Positions 12,089 through 23,959 of a DNA stretch of 64,000 nt are shown piece by piece. A model generated the notes under the pieces. It worked only from the letters and a program-made list of their open reading frames with translations, was not told the origin of the DNA and made no database searches. Both the position numbers and the translations under genes were made by a program. The DNA comes from Megamerina dolium (lineage: Eukaryota > Arthropoda > Insecta > Diptera > Megamerinidae): NCBI GenBank assembly GCA_963854835.1, contig OY978527.1:43846040-43910039 (forward strand), read 5' to 3'. Numbering within the stretch: position 1 is the first letter of the stretch; the number at the start of each line of letters is the position of its first letter.

Positions 12089-12728
12089 GGGGTTAAACCA
12101 CTGTAGAGCACAAAAACAGGCATATTTCGGGAATTTTCGTAGGCCAAACAAAAGGAGATATTCAAATTCTGTAAAAAGTATTTTTTAATGTCAATATTGA
12201 AGTCCAAAAAAAAAAAACAATAAAGTTGCGCGATTCAAAAACAAAATGGCGGCTGTGCAGCATTTCCCCGCTGATGCGTTTTTTTCACCGCGATGCACGG
12301 CCGGAATATTTTTTGATTCCATATTACAATAGCAAGAGACGTACGTAGGAGTTTTTGGATTAATTGATTTTTCGTAAAATGGCGACCCTTTGAAGAAAAA
12401 GTTCGAAATTTCACCTAAAAAATCGTCAAAAAATTGTTTACAAATAAAAAAATATGCACAATTTCAAAAAACCCCTACGTACGTCGCTGAAGAAAACGAT
12501 TTCAGATGTATTGTAAAAATTTTCAAATCAATCGGTTAAGATTTGTTCGAGTTATGTTTCCGACCAGCTCATAAAAAGTGGTTTCGAGAAAAACGCGATT
12601 AAAGTTTAAAGGTGCTCGGAGAATACCTCAGACGTCTTGCGGCAAAACTCGAAATTCAGACTATTAATGACTATTAAAGATAAAAAATTTTTTTCCATTT
12701 TTTTAAAATTCTACAGTGGTGTAACCCC
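12089..12728. mobile_element. TTAA-flanked MITE (piggyBac- or Kolobok-type), 640 bp
   Basis: Inverted ends GGGGTTAAACCACTGTAGA (left) and, read inward from the right, GGGGTTACACCACTGTAGA, one mismatch over 19 bp. Both ends abut TTAA (12085-12088 and 12729-12732), the target duplication of piggyBac and Kolobok elements. There is no transposase frame, so it is non-autonomous. Inside, GACGTACGTAGGAGTTTTT (about 12338) is mirrored by AAAAACCCCTACGTACGTC (about 12465), a secondary inverted repeat. The superfamily cannot be fixed from ends alone. Confidence 0.8.
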
Positions 12729-12760
12729 TTAAGTAAAAGTTGCATATTTCAAAGGAACAT

Positions 12761-13962
12761 TATACTCTGCATAATGCAATATGCAAGGTATATTCATTTC
12801 GGTCAGATGTTTGTGTCCACTTGAAGGAATCTCCGGAGATATAGACATAGATATATATTCGTGATCAGCGTCGTTTAAATTTTCGATTTAACGATGTCCG
12901 TCCGTCCGTCCGTCTGTCTGTCGCCTAGCTGGTTCGCACGATAACTTGAGTAAATATTGAGCTATTTCGACGAAATTTGGCACAAGTAACCTATGATCCA
13001 AGGGTACTGAGGCGATTGATATTGGGCATGATCGGTTAATAGCCACGCCCACACCAAGCATTCAAATCGACTAACCTCGGAATTTTCAAAATATTTAACT
13101 TGCTATAAATCACATAATATACCACTTGGGACAACAATATTTGGCACATAGAGTTATATTATACCACTATATAACGTCGCCAAAAATGGGTGAGCCACAC
13201 CTAATTTTTAGCGTAGCTCCCATACAAAGTGTCTGTACTTCTTTTAAATTGAAACAGCTGTAACTTCGGCAATCTTCTGTCTAGAATAACCATAATTGAC
13301 ACTTAAAGTAATATCGTAGTCGGTAATAATCTGAAAAAAAACCAGTGTGCCACGCCCACTCCTTCATGGGTCTCCCATACAAAGTCGAGGGAATTAAACT
13401 AAATCTCTTAAGCTCCATAACTTGCAAACTATTCAGCGTAGGACAGCGAGATTTAATGTATACTAATCCATACTCCCAGTTGTACGAGCAACTGGGATTA
13501 CAGGAAATGGGCGCACCACGCCCACTGTTTATCGTAGCCCCTGTGTAAAATGAGTGAAATTATTTTAAATTGAAATAGCTGTAACTTCTGCATCTATCTG
13601 TCTAGAATAATTATAATTAATACTTCGGCTAATATGGTATTCGAAAATAATCTGACAAAAAATCAACATGCCACAACCACTTCTTAATGGGGCTTCCATA
13701 CAAAATTTGGAAGATTAAAAAAAAAACCGCTATAACTTACGAACTATTCAGCGTAGGACAACCAAATTTAAGTAGTGGATTGATATTGAAAAATTAGTAT
13801 TGTACGCAGAAATTATTCCTCAAAAATTGGTGAGGTAGCCTGGTTCTTAATGTAGCTCCTATACAAAGTAGTGGATGAAAAGGATGGATATACGAGCAAA
13901 CTTTTTATATATACCTCTACATAAGCAGGGTATAATTTGGTCGGCCCCAGCCGACTGTAAAG
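12761..13962 (+). mobile_element. DINE-like (mini-me/Helentron-type) element
   Basis: It begins TATACTCTGCATAATGC and carries the 5' block 'TTCATTTCGGTCAGATG', a TA-rich core and a (GTCC/GTCT)n tract at about 12895-12922. Next come repeated CCACGCCCAC-containing units (13027, 13352, 13517, plus a decayed one at 13671). Near the 3' end are GCAGGGTATA, inverse to the start, and a perfect hairpin GTCGGC-CCCA-GCCGAC (13940-13955). Subterminal inverted repeats, a proto-microsatellite and a 3' hairpin are the hallmarks of DINE-1/Helentron-related elements. Short open frames inside it are not genes. Confidence 0.8.
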
Positions 13963-13982
13963 CTATTTTTTTTTTCTGTGGA

Positions 13983-14370
13983 CTTTTATGTTCCTCATAT
14001 AAATATTTTGTCTGAGAATACTCCTAGTGGAATTTTCCAGAGAATAATTTTCCGTTAGCGACCTTCTAAATACCAGTTTATTTAGATTCCCCAAAATCGG
14101 GTTCAAAACGAAACTTTTGTGAGAGAGCTAACGGGTTATAATGTTCTAGAAATTTATTCCCCATAAAATTTTACTATTTGCAACCGAAAAACATATTTTG
14201 CTCCGATATGAATTTTAATTATTTTTCCCCACTTATTCTAAAAGAAGTCAGGCAAAATTTTGGAAATATATCATGGCAAAAAATTTTGGAAGTTTTGCTA
14301 TATGGTCTAGGTCTTTCGTCCTGAGGTAGAATTATACCGCCCCCAGACAATGACTCTCAAATTGCATCAC
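13983..14370 (+). repeat. rep-A copy B
   Basis: This is the longest uninterrupted copy of the repeat. It matches 858-1211 and 2143-2185 in the same order, and ends with 'GGTCTAGGTCTTTCGTCCTG' and then ACCGCCCCCAGA. The last ~80 bp is the inverse of copy C at 11945-12040. I see no coding content. Confidence 0.6.
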
Positions 14371-15748
14371 AGTGTTATGAACCGAAATATCGACGATTGC
14401 CGGCAAAGTTCAGTTTACTCAGATAACTGTGGACATTCGAATGATGAACGTTTTATGGCTTTGTTATGCCAAGAGATACTCTTATTTGTTGTCATCAACC
14501 TCAGTTTGCGTTTTCGAGTAAGGAGCATTGTTTAAAGCATATAAATCTTTAGCACGACATTTGGTAAAAGATCTCTGGCTATGATGATATTCTAGCTTCA
14601 TACCTATGCAATTTTCGACAGGCTTGCATAGTGTTCTTCTCTTGTGGAGAAAAATAGAGTGACTTATGATGAAAATGGATAGTTTGCCTAACCGCTTTCA
14701 ATTTCACATAAAAGCCGAATGACATGATCAAATGAAGATCTTCTATTTTTAACAAAGTTTGACCTGCCATCTGTTAAAATCTTTAGCCAGGAACATACCA
14801 TAAATTTGTAAGCGATTTGTATGGAAAGATTTGAAAAGGAATTGTGAATATTTTAAGAATCATATGAAATGAGACCTTTTCGGTTACCTTGATTGAAAAG
14901 ATTTACATATATACGATTTAGGTTTTCCACTGAAAAATAAATTGATCACCTTCCGAATACAGGGCTTCTTGAGCAACGTGGTGCTTTAGATGCAGTAACT
15001 ATGAAGTGTGAATAACCTTTATAAATACATGTAAAAGTACATATTTATGTGTTCAACACTAAGCATTTGCTGTAGTATTTGATCCACATTCTGTTAGTAT
15101 TGACATCGTGATGCAACGTATTACCAGTACGTGTTTGCTACCTAAAGTGAATACGTGACTCATTGAAATAAAATTTATTGCATATTTGTAGATTAAACAT
15201 TTGATTTGTTATCGATTTATTATTATTATTTTTTTTTCGTATAGTTTTTCGCTAGTAAAATAGAAAATGGCAATAGTATAACTAAATATTTAATGAATGA
15301 GCAGTAGGTATTTAAATTACTGTCATTGAATTATTTCGAAATGGTGATTATTTTCAATTGTACTAAATCTTTCGTCGAAACTATAAATTCGATTTTTTCT
15401 GCTACATCTCCATCTAAATCTTTTAAATCTTTCGTCAAAAAGAAAGAAACGAATATCAGATGAAAACTGTAAATTCGTTTTCCTCTGCTGTATCGAGAAA
15501 TGGATCCAAATTACAACATAAAAGCAATACAATTTCATCAAATGGACATTTGTTATATGTAAGTACGAGTAGAAGCACCAAACTATGCGTCCAAATTACA
15601 TCTGCACACAATCACACTAGCCACGGCACACAATACGTAACTATGAGATTTCCTATATGAACTAGAGCATTGACAATTAGTGTTGTAGTTGTTGATGGTG
15701 CAGTAATGTCCTTCAGTGTATGTATTTTTGGTTGTTTATTCTATTTTT
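14371..15748. other. AT-rich, no gene seen; small local duplication
   Basis: Around 15360-15510 the phrase AAATCTTTCGTC occurs twice, and a TAAATTCG..TTTTC.TCTGCTG.ATC phrase also occurs twice, suggesting an old short tandem duplication. No other structure recognised. Confidence 0.4.
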
Positions 15749-17316
15749 TATACCCTGCATAATGCAATATGCATGGTATATTCATTTCGGTCAGATGTTT
15801 GTGTCCACTTGAAGGAATCTCCGGAGATATAGACATGGATATATATTCGTGATAAGTGTCGATTAAATTTTCGATTTAACGATGTCCGTCCGTCCGTCCG
15901 TCCGTCTGTCTGTCACCTGGCTGGTTCGCACGATAACTTGAGTAAATATTGAGCTATTTCGATGAAATTTGGCATAAGTAATCTATGATCCAAGGGTACG
16001 AAGGGGATTGATATTGGGCATGATCGGTCAATAACCACGCCCACACCAAGCATTCAAAGCGACTAACCTCGAAATTTTCAAAATCTTTATCTTGCTATAC
16101 CTCACATAATATACCACTTGGGACAACAATATTTTGCACATAGAGTTATATTATACTACTATATAACCTCGCCAAAAGTGGGTGAGCCACGCCTACTTTC
16201 TAGCGTAGCTCCCATACAAAGTGTCTGTACTTTTTTTAAATTGAAACTGCTGTAACTTCTACAATCTTCTGTCTAGAATAACCATAATTGACACTTAGAT
16301 TAACACGGTAGTCAGAAATAATATGGCAGAAAATCAATGTGCCACGCCCACTCCTTTTTGGGTCTCCCATACAAAGTTGCGGAAATTAAAAAAAATGTTA
16401 CCGGTTATAACTTGCAAACTATTCAGCGTAGAATAACGAGATTGAAGGTGTGGATTAGTATTGTACGAGCAACTAGGCTCACAGAAAATGGGCGCACCAC
16501 GCCCAGTGTTTATCGTAGCCCCCATACAAATTTTAAATTGAAACAGCTGTAACTTCGGCAATCTTCTGTCTAGAATAACCATAATTGACACTTAAATTAA
16601 TATCGTAGTCGGCAAAAATCTGGCAGAAAATCAGTGTACCACGCCCACTCCTTCATGGGTCTCCCAGACAAAGTCGAGTGAATTAAACTAAAATTTTAAG
16701 CTCCATAGCTTACAAACCATTTAGCCTAGGACAACGAGACTTAGGGTATGGATTAGTATTGTACGAGCAACTAGGCTCACAGAAAATGGGCGCACCACGC
16801 CCAGTGTTTATCGTAGCCCCCATACAAATTTTAAATTGAAACAGCTGTAACTTAGGCAATCTTATGTCTACAATAACCATAATTGACACTTAAATTAATA
16901 TCGTAGTCGGAAATAATCTGGCAGAAAATCAGCGTACCACGCCCACTTCTTATTGGGGCTCCCATACAAAGTTGAGGAAATTAAACAAAAATGTTAACCA
17001 CCATAACTTAGAAACTATTCAACGTAGGACACCAAATTTAAGGTGTTGATTAACATTGAAAAATTAATTGGATTTACTAGAAAGTGGTAAGCCACGCCCA
17101 CTTTTTATATAGCTCCCATACTAAGCCTCGGAATTATCTTAAAATCCTTTTACTTCGTCAAAGTCAACCATATTTCGGGTGTAAATTAGTAGTATATGCA
17201 AAAATTGTTTCTCGAAAAGTGGAAATAAAAGAAAAGTTGGATATTCGAGTAAACTTTTTATATACAAATCTACATATGCAGGGTATAGTTTGGTCGGCCC
17301 CAGCCGACTGTAAGGA
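15749..17316 (+). mobile_element. DINE-like (mini-me/Helentron-type) element, most complete copy
   Basis: It starts TATACCCTGCATAATGC and ends ATGCAGGGTATA followed by the hairpin GTCGGC-CCCA-GCCGAC (17293-17308) and TGTAAGGAG. The 13-bp TATACCCTGCATA and its inverse form subterminal inverted repeats. A (GTCC)n(GTCT)n tract lies at about 15885-15914. The interior carries eight CCACGCC(C/T)A motifs, at 16035, 16187, 16342, 16497, 16639, 16795, 16937 and 17092. These architectural features fit DINE-1/Helentron-type non-autonomous rolling-circle elements of flies. There is no Rep/helicase frame. The open frames inside are by-products of the repeat. Confidence 0.85.
16035..17101 (+). repeat. Internal ~150-bp array with ~298-bp dimer order
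   Basis: Starts of CCACGCC motifs are spaced 152, 155, 155, 142, 156, 142 and 155 bp. Type 1 units (CACGCCCACTCCTT..GGGTCTCCCATACAAAGT) alternate with type 2 units (GGGCGCACCACGCCCAGTG..CCCCCATACAAATTT). Like units recur at 297-298 bp (16342 to 16639, 16639 to 16937, 16497 to 16795). Each unit also holds 'GAAACAGCTGTAACTT', 'TCTAGAATAACCAT' or 'AACTATTCAGCGTAG' phrases. Confidence 0.8.
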
Positions 17317-19240
17317 GATTTTTATTCTTCCAATTGTCCGATGTGTATGTGGAATGTGTGAAATGAACGCATATGCACATGAACCATGTGTAGATACATG
17401 TGAGAGTGACACTATCTAAAGAGTAAATTTCTTCTGTTGTATTGTTGGGAAGAATGGACATTGGAATTGCTATAACAAATGAACAACAAAAACGAGATGG
17501 CTTTTTTTTTGTGTGTGGTCAATTTAAAGCACAATAGTGTAGTGCAGTTGCTGTAGTCAGTTAGTGGACGAATGCAAGTTTCTCATGTGCCCTCTATTAT
17601 ACAAAATATTTCTTCGTTGGTACATTCAAAGTCCAGTAGATGTCACGTACATAGCCGAATACACACACTGACACTAAGAGTTATGAACTTGCACACCATT
17701 TTATGAGGATGTTTGCGCTAATGTGTATATCATCCAAGGAACATGAGAAAAATGGACGAACAAAAGAATTAATTTAACATGTTTTTTGTTGACAATTGTT
17801 GCATGATAAGAAAAATGTCTATTTGTAATGATCGATTAGATCATATTAACTTGTACAATTATTTATACTCTAAATTTCATGTATACGTGTGTACGTTATT
17901 AAAAAACAGATGAGAACAATATTCTAAAAACACATATATGCATGTACAATTATAATTGTTGTGATTCTGATTATATTTGCACTTGTAATTCTCTATAAAC
18001 AACGGTAAATAGTAGAGAATATCAGACCATGCGACACCAGAAGCCAAATCTAAAACGGATGCTAATGTTACCGGAAAATTGGAATAAAATTTATGATCTA
18101 GAATAAATTTCATTTTACCACCAACAAGTTTATAAACATATATTTACATTACACTAAACATTTTCACTCAGCATACGATATCCTTATATTATGTTAGGTA
18201 TGTATGAAAAACCGTGGTAAAAGGAGATAGCCACAATATCTTACAATGGAAACTGTCTTCAGGATAATATGATACCATTCGCTACAAGATATTATACATA
18301 TATATAAACATTTGTGAACCTCATCCACCATCTAGCTCTCATTATACTGTGAGTAATAATGCTTGACGATGAAGACGACGTCGAGCAAAAAAAAAACGGA
18401 AATGCTAAAGAACATTGATATGCAGTGTAAGCAAGTACGATGGTTAGGTTGCGTTGTTGTAATTTCTTCATTTACTTTTTAGAAAGAATCCGCAGGTAGA
18501 CTAAACACGTACATAGTACAGTGTTTGTTTGTGTTTATATTCATCCGATATTGGAAAGCAAGGATTTTCACTTGAATAATACTTTTCTTGTTTCACGATT
18601 TGCTTCGAAGCAATTCTCATACATACACAAGCTTATGCGTAAATCTATTGAATGCAAGTTGGCCGCTTAGAAGATGATGTAGTATTTTCAAGTAAAAGGT
18701 CTTTAGTTTTCTTTGGTTTATTCCAAGATATTTAAGTATCATTGAGAAAAAAGAAAAACTCTTACTCGTTCATCATTTCTTTAGGGTGATTCAGGTGTAA
18801 TGCAATATTACACACACACAAGCTTTAAATATTTCACGCAAGGTGCAGTATTCAGTTAAACAATTCAATGTATTGAGAAATGAAAATAGTCTTACTGCAT
18901 GTAATTCATTTGCGGTAATGTGTTCTTTTTCAGTTAGCACGGTGGAGAAATTTTAAGAATCCCAACGCACACTGTAGAGTCGTTATGCGTAATCCAGTTT
19001 AAAATAGTTTCAGTGATGGTTGCTGAAATCTCAGTGTTGATATTCTTTCTGTTGTGCTTTAGAACTGCATCTATATCAATACTTCTACGATAAATAAACA
19101 TTTTCGACAGCTTGCCTTAAAGAATGGCTTTGGTGGCTTTACGAAAAGTGTAACTGATCCTTTTTTGCGCAGGGAATTTGTTCTTTCATTGGGTGCATCC
19201 ACCTTAAGTCACCAAAATCAAAAATTTTCCTAATTGATTA
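17317..19240. other. AT-rich, no gene seen
   Basis: I see no long open frame, domain or mobile-element end. An A-run and short dinucleotide stretches are present. Confidence 0.5.
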
Positions 19241-19242
19241 TA

Positions 19243-20394
19243 TCAGGTCAGTCCATAGGATCGTGCGTTTTTCTTAGGTGGTTTTAAAATAAATTAAAAA
19301 GAAGTGTCTTATCAACGTTTAGGCAAATTTTTAATTCCCTGTTCAAAAAATTGTTTGTCCTTGGAGCTAAAATACGCGTCGATATCCCTTTTTATAGCTT
19401 CTTCTGAGACGTAGTTCATATTATTTAAATGGGATTGTTATCCGCGGAAAAGGTGATAATCGCAAGGTGCAATATCCGGAGAGTATGGTGAATGCGGCAT
19501 TAGTTCCTATCCGAGCTCGTTCAGCTTGCCTAAGGTCTGTCTTGCAGTATGCGGTCTTGCGTTGTCGTGGTGAAACAAAATTTTGCGTCTATTGACTAAA
19601 GATGGTCGATTATTTTTAAGTGATTCATTCAGTTTGGATAGTTGATGGCAATAATTATCACCTTTGATTGTCTGGTTCCAGCAGATCAAAATAAACTATA
19701 CCGACCATATCCTACTAAATAGACAGTAGAATCTTCTTAGTGTGAAGGCTATCTTTGGGGGTTGGTTCTGGTGATTAATTTTTAACTAACCATTTTGTAA
19801 AGGACCCATTTTTCATCCTCAGTAAGAATACGGTTCAAAACACTCTCATTTTAAAGCCGCTGCAGCAGCTGAGAACACACATGCACTCTCTGCTGATGGT
19901 TTGCGACGCAGAGTTTATGTGGAACCCATTTTTCCAGCTTTGGAACCTTGCCCAATTGAATCAGATGCCTGTAAACTGTTGCATGTGATGAATTTAATCT
20001 TCCAGCCATCATATCGACTGTGAAACTTGGACCAGCTTCCATGAGTTCCAGCATGTCGTCGGAATTAAAGACCTCAGGACGTGTGGTATCCTCAACGTCA
20101 TAATCAGCACTTCGGAATTTGGAGAGCCACTTTTTCGCAGTCCTTACACTTACAGTTTTCTCCCCATGAGTTGTGTTTATTTCTGTAGCAGCAGTTCGAT
20201 ACTAGTTCGAAGATTCCATTTTATTTTTCAACAACGAATGCTTCTATCCGCGATTAAAATCACTTGTTGAATGCACAATACATTAGAGAAAATAAAAATA
20301 GTTACTTTATCTCCCACGAATCATTCTTTGTACGCAAAAAACGATACTGTGAAACTATTGAAAAAATAACGCACAAACTTATGGACTGACCTGA
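19243..20394 (-). mobile_element. Mariner (DD34D), near full length, dead
   Basis: The ends are inverted: TCAGGTCAGTCCATAGGATC on the left and, read inward from the right, TCAGGTCAGTCCATAAGTTT. Both are followed by GTGCG and flanked by TA (19241-19242, 20395-20396). The length of 1152 bp fits a mariner with small deletions. The transposase lies on the minus strand. The exact first base is ambiguous because both flanks read TATATCAGG. Confidence 0.88.
19300..20220 (-). pseudogene. Mariner transposase DD34D, multiple stops
   Basis: Read on the minus strand from about 20220, the N-terminal part contains a paired-type HTH (VKVSVRTAKKWLSKFRS-like reading in the raw frame) and then the mariner signature WVPHKL (near 19915). 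A stop follows LLQRL. The catalytic motifs are DEKWVLY (first Asp), HHDNARPHTA (second) and YSPDIAPCDYHLF (third), with 34 residues between the second and third Asp, the DD34D spacing. Stops interrupt between WVPHKL and DEKW, after LNELG and after HLFRG. The product is not functional. The subfamily is uncertain. Confidence 0.85.
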
Positions 20395-20396
20395 TA

Positions 20397-22770
20397 TACC
20401 ATATATGATTCAAGGCGAGGGCTTTAGCTTGAAAATTGTCCGCTGTTATTCCCCTGAAATTATTTTACAGACATTTGCTCTTGCGATCTCTGCTTTAGCA
20501 ATACCACCCTATCTCGTTATTTCAGCATTCAGAACGGTCATTAATAACTCTTCGAAGTGCTCGAAAGAACCGTTATCCTTTATCCATGAAGTCAAAGGCC
20601 GTGAGATATGTTTAGTTTTAGAAAAAGTCTAGAATTTTAAAATGCTCAGTTAGGTTGCTTTCTTTATAATGGAGAATATTGGATAGCCGCAAGAGTGCAT
20701 GGAGTAATATTCTCTTGACTGCAGGACCTAAGATGTCAGAGGAGAAGTCCTCTTAGTATTTTGACAAATTTTGTGTGTTTTACGGATTTAAAAATTAATA
20801 TATGCAGTATCATTACTTCATCCTTTGTATTTTTCATGCGTACGTAATAGTTCAATTCCATATTTGACGATTCTTACGTAAGAAAAGTGTTAAAGAAATC
20901 GTTTATCGAAAACCATAGAATGTTGCTGCTTTAAGATCAGACTATAAAAGGTTCATGTACTAAAGATTTTCTAAAACATTAAAATCAACAAATCAAGTAC
21001 ATAATAATAATACTAGTCTCGAAAATTGTGTGTCCTTACGAAATAACGATTTCATCTTAAACATTTTATCGTCCGATAAATGAATGTTAAGCAAACAACC
21101 ATAAAATTTGTTGTTGTTGTGACACCTATTGTGGTTAAATAAACATCCATACATACATATACATATATTTACTCTTTCGAAAAGCTGATGTAGAAGAAAA
21201 TGACACAGTGAAACAATTTAAAGCAATTAAAAGCTACCACTATTGTGTTGAAAACAGTTGTCAGAAAGTTGTCACATAATTACAAGCTATTAAAATAACA
21301 TTATTCTGGTAATTGTTGTTGTTGGTGCTTTTATTGTTGTTTATAAAGCTATCGAATCGAGGTATAGTAAAAGCAAACCCACCTAACCAACGCGTAGGTA
21401 TACAAAAGAGGGATTAAATGCTGTTGATGTGCCGTACAATGTATTGAAAAAGGATGTTGACAAAAAGTAATCATTATTATATGGGTAAGTATGTGTGAGG
21501 ATATTAAAATTCTTAAAACAAGTTACTCTTGAATGAAATTTACGGAATGCATGTATGCTTTAATAAAGCAAAAAATTGCTTGTTTTCGAAGTGTCACCAT
21601 AATAATGTATATTCATTGAAATATTTTTGGTATTTATTAACACACTCACCTAAATAAATATACAATATACAAACATGTTCGAGTACATGTATCATAGTTA
21701 TGCGAGATTCCATTTACGTAAGTATGTTTAGATATGTTATAGATATTATGGGTTTACCTGTATTTTCACAAAATATTTATCCACTTGCTGCTGAATATAG
21801 TAAATTACATCATTTATGCAAGTTTGGAATTTGTGGTATAATAAATTTAAATCAATTGTTTCTAATAATGGGCTATATATCACCGACTTGAGGCATTATT
21901 GTCCTTTGTAAATAATTTCGTAATAAATTTGCATATATGTATAATACATTCAGATATTCCTCTATAAGTATATAATACATGTTATTTAACACACGAACTC
22001 ACATCGAGTATAAATTGAAATACCAATAATATGAAATATCTAAAGCTGTCAATGATGTCAACGTCAATAGCATAAATACGTACTCGTAATATTCAATAAT
22101 ATGGATGAAGCAAATTGTGAATATTATTGTTCTAAGCAAATTTCAATCAAATACACTCATATATTTATACAAATGTATGTGTGTTATTTTGAATTATCTT
22201 CGGTCATATCTGCTTACATATCTAGCATTGATATTGCACCTATACAGTGTGTATTGTAGTGCAATTATTGGTAATAAACAATTTTTGAATGTTTGGTTTT
22301 TGTCCAATGGATCCTTAGATGACATACATATTTGTTTATAGTCTATATTACATATATTTAAATAAATATGTATGTGCAAGTGTGAAAAGTTCACACACAC
22401 ACGCACACATATCAACACTTTCATTTGGTAATCAATTCAATTAATTCAATTCGAATATACTACTATGTAAATACAGGCATTGAATGGAATTTTTCATTTG
22501 GCATTTGACACTTGTCACTTCATAAAACCAATTAATGCTCATACGAGTATAAGAACAGAATGTTAACAAATATTTTCTATTCTTTGTTTTTGTATTATAT
22601 TTAACAAATTATGAACAAATGGTGCTATAGCTCGAAGGTTTCATTAAATCAGTGGCGAAAAAAATTTTAATACGTCAAAAATGTACATTTCAAATGTTAA
22701 AAACCATTTTTTGTTTATATTTCAGCTCCGTTTGTGTTATTGTGTGTGTTATAAGTATAATGTAACCTCA
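20397..22770. other. AT-rich, no gene recognised
   Basis: It contains several 60-80 codon frames without recognisable domains, and CA/GT and TATG-type short repeats (a CA-rich tract at 22392-22410). No mobile-element end recognised. Confidence 0.45.
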
Positions 22771-23803
22771 TTATGGGACGAGTGCGGTCCCAGAACTACA
22801 CGACCTATTAAAGAAAACAACAAATTTGGGAAATTTTTTTTCCTTATTTCTCAACATAAGGAGATTAAGGAGTTCTATACACTTTTTCCAGCGAAATTCT
22901 ATAGCTTCGATACCCTGTTTATAGTATGAATTGTCTAACTCATTAAAATAGCCATCTACCGCAGACTCCACCTCTTCATTTTTTGCAAATCTTCTACCAC
23001 CAAGCCATTTTTTCAAATTTGGAAATAGAAAATAATACGAAGGAGCCAAATCTGGCGAATAAGGTGCGTGCTTAAGTAATTCGAGCTTTAACTCTTTGAT
23101 TTTTTTCATCGCAATAGCGGGTGTGTGAACTGGTGAATTGTCTTGATGAAACAACACTTTCCTTTTCGCCAAATGCGGCATATTTTCTTTTCTTTTATTA
23201 TTAATTAGCATAATACTCGCTGCGGATTGTTTTTCCTATTTGAAGATAATCAATAAAAATTATCCCACGTGCATCCCAAAAAACATACGTCATAACCTTG
23301 TCTGCAGATGGAACTGTCTTCGTCTTCTTTGGACACGATTCTCCCCTTTCAGTCTACTCGGCTTTATTACTGTGAAACATTGCCAAACACTCTATAGAAA
23401 CTTCTTCACGACGCTGTTTTTGTTCTATTGTGAGCAAACGCGGCACCCATCTTGTACACAGTTCTCTCATCTCCAAATTTTCGATCAATATAAGATGTAT
23501 AGCACTTTTTGAAATGCCTGTAATTTCACCTAGCGCACGCACCTTCAGCTGACGATAATCCAATACCATTTTGTGGATTTTCTTAACCGTTTCTGGCGTG
23601 GCCACCTCAATTGCTTGACCACTACGGTGTTCGTCGTGGCAGCTCTTACGACTTCGTTTAAACTCTGCCACCCAATATTTTGTGGTCATAAACGAAGGAG
23701 CAGACTCCCCCAGAGTAGAATCTAGTTCGACTTTAATATTCGTTGGACTGAGATCGTTCAAATGAAAGTATTGAATTACCTAACGGTGACCAATTTTTTC
23801 CAT
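22771..23803 (-). pseudogene. Mariner transposase, two catalytic residues lost
   Basis: The natural start appears to be the ATG at 23803 (MEKIGHR, then a TAG stop, then the frame continues VIQYFHLNDLSP). The HTH region and WVPRLLT motif follow at about 23430-23760. After CLAMFHSNKAE the sequence jumps to SCPKKTKTVPSADKVMTYVFWDARG, so the DETW block with the first Asp is deleted. The second Asp is present in FHQDNSPVHT. The third position, 34 residues later, reads PSYYFLF, where the family has PSDYFLF, so Asp has become Tyr. The C-terminal NLKKWLGGRRF and RWKKCIEL are well kept. It cannot be catalytic. Confidence 0.88.
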
Positions 23804-23957
23804 GTTTACAAATTCACTGAAGTCATTAACTTTCGATGGCTTAAAAAAAATACTAAACAACGTTTTATGTATTATAACTTTGTCGCTTTTCACCGAAGTA
23901 ATTTTTTTCACTGCCGCCATCTATATGTCAGGTCGGGTAGTTCTGGAACCGCCCTCG
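22779..23957 (-). mobile_element. Mariner (mellifera/cecropia-like), internally deleted
   Basis: Inverted ends: left CGAGTGCGGTCCCAGAACTA; right, read inward, CGAGGGCGGTTCCAGAACTA. Both continue C(A/C)CGACCT. The right flank is TA (23958-23959); the left TA is eroded (GGA). The transposase is on the minus strand. The element is 1179 bp, about 100 bp short of a typical mariner, matching a deletion around the first catalytic Asp. Confidence 0.88.
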
Positions 23958-23959
23958 TA

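Noticed and set aside
12089..12728. Classical piggyBac element
   Set aside because: TTAA flanks fit, but the ends start GGGG and there is no transposase frame; kept only as a TTAA-type MITE of uncertain superfamily.
16334..17419. Open frames of 71-111 codons at 16.3-17.4 kb, with similar ones at 13.3, 32.0 and 57.7 kb
   Set aside because: They recur because the DINE-like units recur, on both strands, with no shared protein motif; they are by-products of the repeat.
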